This document shows positions 23,378-33,052 of a DNA stretch of 64,000 nucleotides, piece after piece. The notes beneath the pieces were generated by a model that worked only from the letters and a program-made list of their open reading frames with translations, was not told where the DNA came from and did no database searches. The stretch spans positions 123,968 to 187,967 of the forward strand of contig CAJUGI010000002.1 of the NCBI GenBank assembly GCA_910586065.1, given 5' to 3'. Source of the DNA: an uncultured Christensenella sp. (lineage in GTDB: Bacteria; Bacillota; Clostridia; Christensenellales; Borkfalkiaceae). A program made the position numbers and the translations under genes. Each line of letters opens with the position of its first letter. Positions within the stretch are counted from its first letter, which is position 1.

Positions 23378-26300
23378 ATGAAAGATAGAAAGGGAACGGG
23401 CTTGAGCCGAGACAAAAACCTGCGTGTCAATAAAAACGCCGGCTATAAGTTTGTTAAAAAAGACAAGTCCGTCAATAAACGTGCAGGGCTGCACGATAAA
23501 AAAACAAATATAGCCGAAGGCGAGCGCCGTGTTGTGCGCGTTAAGCCTTTGGCTCTTAAACATAAACGCCGTATGCGGAAAGCTGCGGTGGTTCTTGCCG
23601 CGGTTTGCGTGGGTGCGGTTTCTTATGTCGGGATGGGCTTTTTGTTTAAACCGGAAGGACTTTATGTTGAAGATTTAGGTAATTATACCGTAAAGGCGCA
23701 GAAGGCGGGAGATGATTCCGTACCTGCCGGCGGCGGTAAAATTTATTATTTTCCGGAAGACGGTTCCCTGCCCACAGACCACACGATAATAGAAAACGTT
23801 GCATATTTGAATTATGTTTTAAACGACGTGCATACTCATTGGTCTTCCTATATGGAATCTACGGTTTATACCGTTATGCAGCAGAACGTTTACACGCATA
23901 AAAAGAGCTTTAAGGACGAGGTCACGGGGGAGTACAGTTTTGTTTCCGCAGATATGGCGGTCGGGGCATCTAATACGGCAAGGCAATTCTGTGTAACGGA
24001 GGAAGAAGTAATCTGGCGCGAGGCGGCGGGAAAAATTTCCATTAAAAACATGGACGAAACCGACTGGAATGAAAATACATATTACGGCAATACCATTTCG
24101 GAATTCAGAAGTTACAGAGGTTTACCCGCAAACGAATTTTCCGTTTACATATTGGATGAAAACACGGTAAAGAATGCCGGCGAAACTTCCGTTAAAGATA
24201 ACGGAGACGGAACTTATACTATGACGCTGGATTTGAAAGTCCATCAGGACGGACCCGATTCCGCGGTACATTATTATAAACAGCAGATGTACGTAACCGG
24301 CGGGCTTTACGCCTGGCCGACATTTGATTTTACGCGGGTGACTTATACGTTTACGTCGGACTGGACGTTGTTGTCGTTTTCGATAAGCGACAGTTATTCC
24401 GCAAAGATGGGCGTAATTGCCGCGGCGTGCTCTTCGGAATCGACTACGACTTTCAAATATGAAAAAGAAGACGCGGTCAATACTTACCGCAAAGATTGTT
24501 TCGGTGTGCACGAAGACGGAAATTATATCCGTTATTCTCCATTCGGGAACGAAAGAAAACTTGACGCCGCAACCTGTATGGCAAATGCTTTCGGCAGTGT
24601 TCTTGAAGAGGGAGCAACGTTTAAAATAGATTTGAACCTGAACGGCAGGAAATTGAACGGCGCTATTTACGCGGGGCTTAACGACGGCAGTATTTCCGAT
24701 TTGCGCGTGGCGATAGGAGAATTGAAGGTTTTTCTCGGCGACGATAACGGAAAGAATATGCTTTATCTTGCCGCTGGTAAAGATAAGTTTAAACTGTGCA
24801 CCGACGGGCTTTTCGGTTCCGAGCCGGAAGCCGGTTCTTCCGCGGGGAACCCGCTTGACGGCGTGTTTGATACTAACGATTTGATTAAGCAGTTGTTTGC
24901 CGGCGAGTTTGAATTGCAGGAAAAGACTGCAACGCTGAAATCGACTCTTTCGTTGTTCGGGCTTGAAATACCCGTGGAATTCGCCTTTAAAGTAAGGGGA
25001 TTGGACGCTTCTTTAGACTATGTTTCCGCTTCGTTCTCGCTTAACGGTTCACCGGTTAAAGCAAGGCTGGAGTTCGGCACGGAGGAAGATATCCCCGACG
25101 CGCCGGCACAAAGCGAAAAGCCGCAGTATAAGGATATTTTAAACGAAGGTATAACTTTAAATTTAAAATTAGGGCTTGATAAGCTTGTGTTGGAAGGCGC
25201 GGCGGAAATCAGGCTTGAAAACGGCGAGTTTAAGGGAGTAAACGCATATCTGGGCAACTATGCGGCGTACTACAATGCGGAAAACGGATTTGTATATTTA
25301 AACCTCGACGGTTATAAATATAAGCTGGACACGGCGGCGCTTGCGGGCAACGGAGGTTCGGCAATACCTTTAAGCGCGTCCGGCGAAGGTGATGCGCAGG
25401 CTTCGGCTTTACAGCAGGTTATAAACTTTATTGTCGGCGGAATTTCCACCGACGGCAACGGCATAAATTTCAACGGCGCGCTTGCGGCTGATAACGGCTT
25501 TAACGTTTTGGGCACTGTTATTAAGCTGGGCGTGGACGTAAACCTCAGGGGATATCTCGGCGTAAACGCAAAAATAGAGCTTGGCGGAAAAACGGCTTTT
25601 GCCGAAGTTTCAATAGCGCAGGACAATTCCGCAATTCCCCAAACAGGCAACTTAAACGAATATAAAGACGTTTTAAATAGCGAACTGACTTTTAAGGTGG
25701 AAAGTCTTAAAATTGACGGGCTTGAACTGAACGGTTTGGTTAATATAGGGCTTAAACAGGGCAAGCTTGAAACCGTGTGCGCAAACCTTTCTAACGCCGG
25801 CGGCGACATCGCTGTTTACTTTAATTCATCCGAAGATATGCTTTATATTAAAGCGGGCGAGGGTATAAAGGTTAAACTTCCTTTATCCGCGCTCGGCTTG
25901 GGCAAAGGCGAAAAGAAAGCGCTTGGCGCGGGCGTATTAAACGGGTTGCCCGGCGTTTTAAACTTAAAGGATATTATAAGGCAGTTAATAGAAAATTTAA
26001 CGTGCGGCGAAAATTCGCTTGCAACCGGAATTACTTTCGATATTAAGGATTTCGGAAAGGTAAATATAGGCGCGGCAATAAGCCTTGCGGACGGTTTAGG
26101 CGCCGACGTTACGGTTGATATTTTAAACAAAAACGTTGCGCTTAAGGCGGGGCTTGCGCAAGACGAAAGCGTGCCGGAACTTACGGATAAACAGAAAGCG
26201 GAATACGCCGATATCTTAAACGAGGGATTTAACGTTAATGGCAACTTGCAGGTAACCGTAGGCGACACAACTTTGAACCTTGCCGTAAATCAACTTGCGG

Positions 26301-29300
26301 TTTCGCTGCAATTGCAACGGGACGGCACGGTTAAGTTCGGTTTTGCTCTCGATACGCGTCTTACCGTGAAAGATATGTACTTCGACCTGTTCTTGTCCTA
26401 TTCGGACGGCGTTGCTACCGTGGTTTACGGCGATTCGGAAAACTACTTCGGGGCTGAACTCGATATTGAAGGCGGTGATTTGGGCAAGCTTGAAGACGCT
26501 CTTATAAGCGTTTATAACAGGATTTCGGCGGTGCTCGATGAAATTATAACAAACAACCCCTTAAAACCCACAGACAAATCGGAGCTTGAAGCACAGCTTA
26601 CGATAGACAATATAAGCAAAATACTTTCAAAGTTAGGCATTGCGGTTTCGCTTGAACAGGGTGGCGCGAACGTGCTGGAGATGCTTGGAATACCGCAAAA
26701 CGGCGGCAAACTCGATATTCAAGGCTTAATCGGCGGTTTGCAGATTTACAGTCCCGAAGGAAATATCTTCGGTATAACGCTCGGCAATTTGGCGCTTCAG
26801 CTCAAAAACAGCGGAGTAAACGTTTCGGCGGATTTGGAACTGGCGAACTCGGCTGTCCGCGTGTATGTGGAAAATCTTTCGTTGGGGCTTTACTGCGAAC
26901 CGTCTTGTCTCGTTAAGGATAGCGACCTTTTAACCGCGGACGACTTTGCGGAAATGCTCGATTATTTGGCCGCGGCAGCGGAACTTCTTATAGAGGACGA
27001 ATATTCGCTTTCGGCTAACGCAACCGTTTTCGAAGATAACGCGGTTTCTTACGAAGTTAAAATACTGTTCGAATTTATCAAGGGTGAAAAGTTCCCCGTA
27101 CATATTACATTGCCCGACAAGGATAGCGACGGCAATAATACCGGGGCTTCGGTTGAATTCGACAATGATATGTATTGGCACCTCGGCGTAGCGGTGGATA
27201 ACGCGGACGCGGCTAAGGACGATTTGTATATAGACGTATACATTCTCGACGCAAATCCCGCGGTATCGAACGGAATAACCACGGCGGATAAAACAACCGC
27301 GGGTAACGGGCTTGATGTTTACGTTTCGGTTTCTAAATACGGAAGTAAACAATTAAACGAAAATTATGCGCCGTTAAAGGTTTATGCGCCCGTTAACGAA
27401 ATTCTCACCGTGTTGGCGGCGGGCGTTGCGCTTTTGGACTTGCAGAATATAGATATAAGCGAGGAATCGGCGGCGCTTCAATCCGTGGTTTCGCAACTTG
27501 CAACGCTTTTGGACGACGCGCTCGTTAAAGCTTATCTGCCGTTGACGCACTCGCAGTTCAATTCTCTCGGCGCAAGCCTTATCCCCCAAATTATCGGTTC
27601 GGATATTTCAACGCTGTTAAAGGATATTTTAAATACGCTTTCCTTGCCTGCCGGCGGAACCGAGGAGAGTGAAGTTAAAGGTGAAGAACCCGCCGCTCCC
27701 GAAGCTAAGCACTATATTAATAACGTATGCCTCGGCACCTCGGGCGTCGGTGACAGAATGTTGCGCATTGTTTTGAACGGCAACGCAATCTACGGCGGCG
27801 GCTACGAAAACATTGTGTTCGAAGCTTATAAAAATTACGCTTACGGCACAGATTTAATCGGCGGTGAAACCGAAGAAGTCCCCAAACCCGTAAAATCTTA
27901 TATAACGGGCGCGGCAATAAGCAATATTTATTACGGCGGCAACAAAGAGCTCGATTTGGATATTAATATCGCACGCAGCGTTGTAAAGCAGACGACGTTT
28001 GACGGCTATTACGATTTTAGCGGAATTTCCGCTCTTTTGAAGGCGACGGTTAACTCGGCAACGCACCCTAAGGCAAATGCAACCGAACTCGACAAGCAGA
28101 TTTACGGCGACAACTTAACCGATTATCTTTTAAACCGCTATTATTATCTTGAAGGCAAAATCGATTTGCATATTCCGGTGCTGAATAAAAATTATCAAAT
28201 CGGTTTAGCGATGGCGGCGCACATCGACAGATATAACGACGTAAAAATTAATTTGAGTCTGGATATACCCGCAATTCAGGAAGTAATGCAGGTTGTAACC
28301 AACGGCGATACTCTTACCGACCTTACAATAAAAAACGGTATGGTGTATATAAAGCGCGTTCAGAAGACTTATTGGAAGAAGTCGGGGCTTATATATTCCG
28401 AAAAGAGTTACGATACCCCTGTGACTATTTACAGAGTAATGCCCGTTAGCGAATTTTCGGCTAACGTTATGGATAACATTGTGTTCCTTATGAATCTGGG
28501 TCCCGTGGTCACCGATAATATCAAGGATACTACACCTTCGGAACCCGTTAAAGACGTAAGCGACTTCGGCGCTAAAATAGGCAAATTCCTTAAATCGTTT
28601 ATTTATTCGGGCAACTCTAATTCCGCAAGCTGGGCGCTTACGATAAAGGGCGACTGCGTGGATTTCGGCACAAATATGATTGGGTTGAACGATATAGTGG
28701 TTACGCTCAATGCAAACAGCCGTTACGACGAGTTGACCAACAGCAACCTTTATACTCTGACGGGTCTTAACATAAAGACGGGGCTCAGTCTTGCAAATCT
28801 TATAAACATAACGGTTGACGGCAACATTAATTACTGCAACCCGCAACTCGTTATGGGCAAACAATATAAGGACAACACCGTAGACCTTTCGGAAAAGTGG
28901 GAAACGCTTTTGGGATGCGACAGTAAAACCTTGGGCGTTGCCGCAAGCGGACTTAAGGACGGCGAAACGTATACGCCGGAAGTAATTGTCGCAAACGAGC
29001 TTTGGAACAGGGCAATCGCTTCGCTTAACGGCGAATATGCGGGCAAAAATTGTCTTGAAATAAATCTTTCGTCGTCAACGGGAGTAAACCTCGGCGAAGT
29101 CGCGCTTTACGAAAACGGCGAAAAGACGGGCGGCATAACAATAATTTACGGTTCTTCGGGACTTTTGTCGGTTGCTCCCGCAATTCCCGAGTGGGAAGAA
29201 AAGACGGGCTACACGCTCAATGTCGATTACGTCGGAGGAATTGCGAACGGGGCAAACGGAACGCTTGATTTTTCAAACGTAACCGACTTTGCAAACCTTG

Positions 29301-30658
29301 CTATTAACGCAACCTACACCCCCAATACTTATAAAGTAAATATAATAGTGGACGAAGCTGCGGGAACCGTTTACACACTCGATTACGTTTACGGCACAAG
29401 GCTGCCACTTTCGCAGTACATAGGCACTACGGTAAAAGGCGAAGACGGCAAGGTATACGTTCTCGATTCGTTCGTTTTAGACGGCAAAAAGTATTACGGC
29501 GATATTGAAAACTTTAACATTACCCAAGACGCAACGTTGACCGCCAACTGGGAGGATGTTACCGCCGACGCGGAATATACCGTTACCTACGTTGCGGACG
29601 GCAAAACGGTTGCAACACGCACAGTTAAGTACGGCGAAAAGATTTCGGGAGAAATCGTTCCCGACTTTAACGTAACGGGTTATGATTTTGCAGGATGGGA
29701 TTTCTGCGGAGTGGACGTTTGCTACGGCAACAGAGAAATAACCGCAATTTACACCCCCCATACCTATACTATAACGCTTGACGCGAGCGCGTATGACGGT
29801 TGCGGAAAAGACGGAGAACTTGCCGAAGTTATGGCCGAGGCTGGTTTTGCGGAAGGCAAGCTCTATTACACCTACGGTGACGAAGCGGTTAAATTTGCCG
29901 CGCTTGAAAATATAAGCGGTTACGATTTCGTTCGTTATTACGTTTTAAACGAAAACGGCGAAAAGGTTGATATAAATTCCGTTTATATGCTCACCGAGGA
30001 TTTAACGGTTTATGCGGAGTTTAAGGACGTAAGAATCAACGTTAACCTTACAAGCGACGTTGCGTTTACATATAACGGTCAGACTGCGGTTGAAGATGAC
30101 GGCAAATTCGTGCTGAACACTTATATATTGCGCGAAGAGAGCGGACTTGCGGCGGCGGAAAGTTCCGAAGGCTGGCAGTTCCTGGGCTGGTGGTACGCTG
30201 TTGCCGGTGCAAACGGCGAAACGGCGTATAACAACCTAACCGACGCGCTTACGATAGCCCGCCCCGGCGAAACCGTTGAAACCGAAATAAGAGCTTTGTG
30301 GGGCAAAGCAAACATAAGCGGTCAGTCTACTAAGAGCGGCAGTTTCTTTAAGGGTTACGATTATACAATGGTAAGTACGGCAAGTTACGAATTTATCGGG
30401 TATGACGGACTTATTGGAAATATTACGCGCACGGCAACCGAATACGACTGGTGTTTGGACAACGGTCTGACGCCGGTAATGACCAAGGAAGTTAATAACG
30501 TAAACGGTAATAATCAACTTGTGTGTGCGTTTGACAAACTTCATATAGGTTCGACTTCAGGCATAATGAATAACTGGAAAATTTCGTGCAGGCTTACGTT
30601 TGTGTTTGCGGACGGAACGGAATTCGTTCTTTCGGCAGGCAGTTCGGGAAAATTTTAA
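23378..30658 (+). CDS. giant membrane-anchored extracellular repeat protein
   Basis: A 2426-residue protein. Residues 1-67 are strongly basic and should stay in the cytoplasm. One membrane helix (about 68-92, KAAVVLAAVCVGAVSYVGMG...) anchors the rest outside as a type II protein. About 407-1140 holds four diverged repeats of about 178-181 residues, starting near 407, 584, 762 and 943, each opening with a (K/A)xxLNEG- or VLxxEL-like line followed by alternating hydrophobic beta strands. From about 1940 to 2330 there are InlB/Flg_new-type (Listeria-Bacteroides) repeats, such as VTYVADGKTVATRTVKYGEKI and YDFAGWDF. No LPXTG or S-layer motif is present at the C-terminus. A GGAG precedes the ATG by 13 bases. 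The role is unknown; surface adhesion or wall scaffolding is plausible. Confidence 0.85.
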   Translation: MKDRKGTGLSRDKNLRVNKNAGYKFVKKDKSVNKRAGLHDKKTNIAEGERRVVRVKPLALKHKRRMRKAAVVLAAVCVGAVSYVGMGFLFKPEGLYVEDLGNYTVKAQKAGDDSVPAGGGKIYYFPEDGSLPTDHTIIENVAYLNYVLNDVHTHWSSYMESTVYTVMQQNVYTHKKSFKDEVTGEYSFVSADMAVGASNTARQFCVTEEEVIWREAAGKISIKNMDETDWNENTYYGNTISEFRSYRGLPANEFSVYILDENTVKNAGETSVKDNGDGTYTMTLDLKVHQDGPDSAVHYYKQQMYVTGGLYAWPTFDFTRVTYTFTSDWTLLSFSISDSYSAKMGVIAAACSSESTTTFKYEKEDAVNTYRKDCFGVHEDGNYIRYSPFGNERKLDAATCMANAFGSVLEEGATFKIDLNLNGRKLNGAIYAGLNDGSISDLRVAIGELKVFLGDDNGKNMLYLAAGKDKFKLCTDGLFGSEPEAGSSAGNPLDGVFDTNDLIKQLFAGEFELQEKTATLKSTLSLFGLEIPVEFAFKVRGLDASLDYVSASFSLNGSPVKARLEFGTEEDIPDAPAQSEKPQYKDILNEGITLNLKLGLDKLVLEGAAEIRLENGEFKGVNAYLGNYAAYYNAENGFVYLNLDGYKYKLDTAALAGNGGSAIPLSASGEGDAQASALQQVINFIVGGISTDGNGINFNGALAADNGFNVLGTVIKLGVDVNLRGYLGVNAKIELGGKTAFAEVSIAQDNSAIPQTGNLNEYKDVLNSELTFKVESLKIDGLELNGLVNIGLKQGKLETVCANLSNAGGDIAVYFNSSEDMLYIKAGEGIKVKLPLSALGLGKGEKKALGAGVLNGLPGVLNLKDIIRQLIENLTCGENSLATGITFDIKDFGKVNIGAAISLADGLGADVTVDILNKNVALKAGLAQDESVPELTDKQKAEYADILNEGFNVNGNLQVTVGDTTLNLAVNQLAVSLQLQRDGTVKFGFALDTRLTVKDMYFDLFLSYSDGVATVVYGDSENYFGAELDIEGGDLGKLEDALISVYNRISAVLDEIITNNPLKPTDKSELEAQLTIDNISKILSKLGIAVSLEQGGANVLEMLGIPQNGGKLDIQGLIGGLQIYSPEGNIFGITLGNLALQLKNSGVNVSADLELANSAVRVYVENLSLGLYCEPSCLVKDSDLLTADDFAEMLDYLAAAAELLIEDEYSLSANATVFEDNAVSYEVKILFEFIKGEKFPVHITLPDKDSDGNNTGASVEFDNDMYWHLGVAVDNADAAKDDLYIDVYILDANPAVSNGITTADKTTAGNGLDVYVSVSKYGSKQLNENYAPLKVYAPVNEILTVLAAGVALLDLQNIDISEESAALQSVVSQLATLLDDALVKAYLPLTHSQFNSLGASLIPQIIGSDISTLLKDILNTLSLPAGGTEESEVKGEEPAAPEAKHYINNVCLGTSGVGDRMLRIVLNGNAIYGGGYENIVFEAYKNYAYGTDLIGGETEEVPKPVKSYITGAAISNIYYGGNKELDLDINIARSVVKQTTFDGYYDFSGISALLKATVNSATHPKANATELDKQIYGDNLTDYLLNRYYYLEGKIDLHIPVLNKNYQIGLAMAAHIDRYNDVKINLSLDIPAIQEVMQVVTNGDTLTDLTIKNGMVYIKRVQKTYWKKSGLIYSEKSYDTPVTIYRVMPVSEFSANVMDNIVFLMNLGPVVTDNIKDTTPSEPVKDVSDFGAKIGKFLKSFIYSGNSNSASWALTIKGDCVDFGTNMIGLNDIVVTLNANSRYDELTNSNLYTLTGLNIKTGLSLANLINITVDGNINYCNPQLVMGKQYKDNTVDLSEKWETLLGCDSKTLGVAASGLKDGETYTPEVIVANELWNRAIASLNGEYAGKNCLEINLSSSTGVNLGEVALYENGEKTGGITIIYGSSGLLSVAPAIPEWEEKTGYTLNVDYVGGIANGANGTLDFSNVTDFANLAINATYTPNTYKVNIIVDEAAGTVYTLDYVYGTRLPLSQYIGTTVKGEDGKVYVLDSFVLDGKKYYGDIENFNITQDATLTANWEDVTADAEYTVTYVADGKTVATRTVKYGEKISGEIVPDFNVTGYDFAGWDFCGVDVCYGNREITAIYTPHTYTITLDASAYDGCGKDGELAEVMAEAGFAEGKLYYTYGDEAVKFAALENISGYDFVRYYVLNENGEKVDINSVYMLTEDLTVYAEFKDVRINVNLTSDVAFTYNGQTAVEDDGKFVLNTYILREESGLAAAESSEGWQFLGWWYAVAGANGETAYNNLTDALTIARPGETVETEIRALWGKANISGQSTKSGSFFKGYDYTMVSTASYEFIGYDGLIGNITRTATEYDWCLDNGLTPVMTKEVNNVNGNNQLVCAFDKLHIGSTSGIMNNWKISCRLTFVFADGTEFVLSAGSSGKF
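24595..26790 (+). repeat. four tandem about-180-residue protein repeats
   Basis: Within the giant gene, units begin near 24595, 25126, 25661 and 26203, giving periods of about 531, 535 and 542 bp. Shared lines include L(N/E)EG at the start, (M)LYLKAG-like strands and a helical block with I.QL(I/F). Protein identity between units is low, so the duplication is old. Confidence 0.6.
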
Positions 30659-30675
30659 ATTACAGAAATTAAAAA

Positions 30676-30708
30676 AGCGGAGACAAACTTGAGTTTGTCT
30701 CCGCTTTG
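30676..30708 (+). terminator. terminator after giant gene
   Basis: A perfect 13-bp stem (AGCGGAGACAAAC at 30676-30688, loop TTGA, GTTTGTCTCCGCT at 30693-30705) is followed by TT only, but its left side is A-rich. Confidence 0.75.
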
Positions 30709-30786
30709 TATATGTTTGCTTGTTGAATATATTTGAGTTAAAAGCCTAAAATAAGTTTAACTTGTATGTATTATGGGGTAAAACGC

Positions 30787-30815
30787 TTGTCATTTTGCGT
30801 GCGGGTTGCTATAAT
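30787..30815 (+). promoter_or_regulatory. promoter of the sugar transferase gene
   Basis: TTGTCA (30787-30792) and TATAAT (30810-30815) are spaced by 17 bp, 20-45 bp before the candidate starts. Confidence 0.75.
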
Positions 30816-30835
30816 TAAACAACACTTAACTACAT

Positions 30836-31633
30836 ATGAAGAAGGAGAAAACGTGCAATATGGTTCCCGAAACAGAAGCACCAATCGCAAACAAGCAAGA
30901 AGTTAATAGCGAGAACCTTTCCGAAGAAGCGATACCGCTGTGCGCGGAAACGCCGGAGTCTGCCGATAATACGGAAAAAACGTTACCGGCGTCAAAGCCT
31001 CCTAAACGGCGCAAAAAACTTTTTTACCGTTTCGTAAAGCGCACGTTTGATATTTTTACTTCATTTTTGTTTTTGATTATTTTCTCGTGGCTGTATATAA
31101 TCTTGCTTGTTGCAGTAAAATGCAGTAGCCGCGGGAGGGCGATTTTTAAACATAAGAGAGTGGGTAAAAACAACAAGGACATTTATCTTCCTAAATTCCG
31201 CAGTATGAAAGAAAATGCGGAAAGGCTTGAAGATATGCTCACCCCCGAACAGCTTGCCGAATATAAAACGGAATATAAGCTTGATTACGACCCGCGTGTG
31301 ACAAAACTCGGGGCAAAATTAAGAAAGCTGAGTCTGGACGAGCTTCCCCAGATATGGTCTATATTTACCGGCAAAATTTCCGTTGTGGGGCCGAGGCCTT
31401 TAATACGCGAGGAACTCGAAGATAAATACGGCGAAGAAGCGGGCAAGCTTGTTTCGGTTAAACCCGGATTAATAGGCTGGTGGGCGGTTAACGGCAGGAA
31501 TAACAGCACTTATTCAAGCGGAGAAAGGCAAAAGCTTGAACTATATTATGTTGACCATTGTTCGCTTGGGCTGGACGTAAAGATTTTTTTCAAGGCTATC
31601 GGCTGTGTGTTTAAGCGCACCGGTGCAAAATAA
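30836..31633 (+). CDS. undecaprenyl-phosphate sugar-1-phosphate transferase
   Basis: A 265-residue monotopic phosphoglycosyl transferase (bacterial sugar transferase family), which moves a sugar-1-phosphate from a nucleotide sugar to undecaprenyl phosphate, the first step of surface glycan assembly. Residues 1-55 are polar and not conserved. The re-entrant membrane helix is TSFLFLIIFSWLYIILLVAV (about 78-97). Catalytic motifs are FKHKRVGKNNK, LPKFRSM, LRKLSLDELPQ (the Asp-Glu dyad), VVGPRPL and PGLIGWWAVNGR. AAGGAG at 30842-30847 better serves an ATG at 30860, so the protein may start there with MVPETEAP. It lies next to the giant protein gene and the Wzy-like polymerase. Confidence 0.9.
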   Translation: MKKEKTCNMVPETEAPIANKQEVNSENLSEEAIPLCAETPESADNTEKTLPASKPPKRRKKLFYRFVKRTFDIFTSFLFLIIFSWLYIILLVAVKCSSRGRAIFKHKRVGKNNKDIYLPKFRSMKENAERLEDMLTPEQLAEYKTEYKLDYDPRVTKLGAKLRKLSLDELPQIWSIFTGKISVVGPRPLIREELEDKYGEEAGKLVSVKPGLIGWWAVNGRNNSTYSSGERQKLELYYVDHCSLGLDVKIFFKAIGCVFKRTGAK

Positions 31634-31647
31634 TATATAAACTTAAA

Positions 31648-31680
31648 AACCCCGACTTGCGTCGGGGTTAATTTTTTTTA
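31648..31680. terminator. bidirectional terminator between sugar transferase and radA
   Basis: The stem AACCCCGAC/GTCGGGGTT (31648-31656 with 31661-31669, loop TTGC) has a T run on the plus strand at 31672-31679 and an AT-rich flank on the minus strand. Confidence 0.85.
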
Positions 31681-31686
31681 CAGACT

Positions 31687-33051
31687 TTATTTTTCGGTTT
31701 TGAACAGAGTTTTTATCATGGTGTTTACATAAAGAATTGGAACCACCGAAATTTTGTCTGCATATTTTGTAACCGATTTCATATTCTTTGCGGGAAGAAG
31801 AACGCGCTTAAAGCCCATTTTTACGCATTCGGCAACGCGCTTTTCGCAGTATGAAACGGCGCGAACCTCTCCTGTTAAGCCCACTTCTCCGAAAACTGCC
31901 GTGTATTTGTCTACGGGTACGCCGTAATACGCAGAAGCCAGCGCCGCGCATAAAGCCAAATCACACGAGGGCTCGTTCAGTTTTATTCCGCCCATTGCGT
32001 TGACGTAAACGTCAAATCCGCTCATATTCAGACCGCAACGCTTTTCGAGCACGGCAAGCAACAAAACCAATTTGTTGTAATCAACCCCCAAAGGCATTCT
32101 GCGCGGTAGTCCGAACGAGGTTTTGGACACAAGCGTCTGAATTTCCACGTTCATAAATCTTGCGCCCGTCTGTGCGGGCGTAACCGCCGAACCTGCCTCT
32201 TCGCCGCGGCTTTCCGAAAGAAAAATTCCCGAATAGTCGGTAACGGCGATAATGCCTTCGCCCGTCATCTCGAAAACTCCGACTTCCGCAACGTTGCCGA
32301 AACGGTTTTTTACGGCCCGTAATATGCGGAAGTTTTCCTGATTTTCGCCCTCGAAGTAGAGTACTGTGTCCATAATGTGTTCCAGAACCTTAGGACCCGC
32401 AAGCGCGCCCTCCTTGGTTACGTGACCTATTATGAAAAACGTAATTCCGCGCCCTTTGGAGATTCGCATAAGCCGCGAGGCGCATTCGCGCACCTGTCCG
32501 ACCGAGCCGGAAGAGGAGGATAAATCGTCCGTATAAACGGCTTGTATACTGTCTATCACGCAGAACTCCACGCCGTCCAGTTCGGATTCGAGGTTGTCTA
32601 TGCATGTTTCGTTTATAATCAGCATTTTTTCCGACTTTAAATTTAACCGTTCGGCGCGCATTTTTACTTGCGAACAGCTCTCCTCGGCGGCGAAGTATAA
32701 AACCTTCTTTGTTTCGGAGAGGTGCGCGGCAATCTGTGTCAGCAGGGTTGATTTGCCTATGCCGGGGTCGCCGCCCAAAAGCACTAAAGAGCCGGCTACG
32801 ATGCCCCCGCCCAGAACGTTGTCAAATTCCGAAATGCCCGAAGGGGTACGGTTATAATGTTCGTAAGTTATTTCTGAAAGCGGCTTTGCCTGCCGTATAT
32901 GCGTCGTTTTTACTTGTTTGGCGGGTGCCGCCGGTTTAATAATTTCTTCCGCCATAGTATTGAATTTCCCGCACGAGGGACACTTCCCAAGCCAGCGCGG
33001 ACTCGAAGCTCCGCAATCCGTGCAAACAAATTCTGTTGTTGCCTTAGCCAT
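31687..33051 (-). CDS. radA: DNA repair protein RadA
   Basis: A 454-residue RecA-like helicase that promotes branch migration in recombination. The N-terminal zinc finger is CTDCGASSPRWLGKCPSC (C10, C13, C24, C27). The ATPase has Walker A GGDPGIGKST and the RadA-specific KNRFG motif, and the C-terminal third is a Lon-protease-like domain ending in VLLPAKN. The length is normal. Its ATG is one base from the stop codon of ispDF, so the two are co-transcribed. In many Clostridia radA lies near clpC, disA or ispD; the ispD link holds here. Confidence 0.96.
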   Translation of the reverse strand: MAKATTEFVCTDCGASSPRWLGKCPSCGKFNTMAEEIIKPAAPAKQVKTTHIRQAKPLSEITYEHYNRTPSGISEFDNVLGGGIVAGSLVLLGGDPGIGKSTLLTQIAAHLSETKKVLYFAAEESCSQVKMRAERLNLKSEKMLIINETCIDNLESELDGVEFCVIDSIQAVYTDDLSSSSGSVGQVRECASRLMRISKGRGITFFIIGHVTKEGALAGPKVLEHIMDTVLYFEGENQENFRILRAVKNRFGNVAEVGVFEMTGEGIIAVTDYSGIFLSESRGEEAGSAVTPAQTGARFMNVEIQTLVSKTSFGLPRRMPLGVDYNKLVLLLAVLEKRCGLNMSGFDVYVNAMGGIKLNEPSCDLALCAALASAYYGVPVDKYTAVFGEVGLTGEVRAVSYCEKRVAECVKMGFKRVLLPAKNMKSVTKYADKISVVPILYVNTMIKTLFKTEK

Positions 33052-33052
33052 A

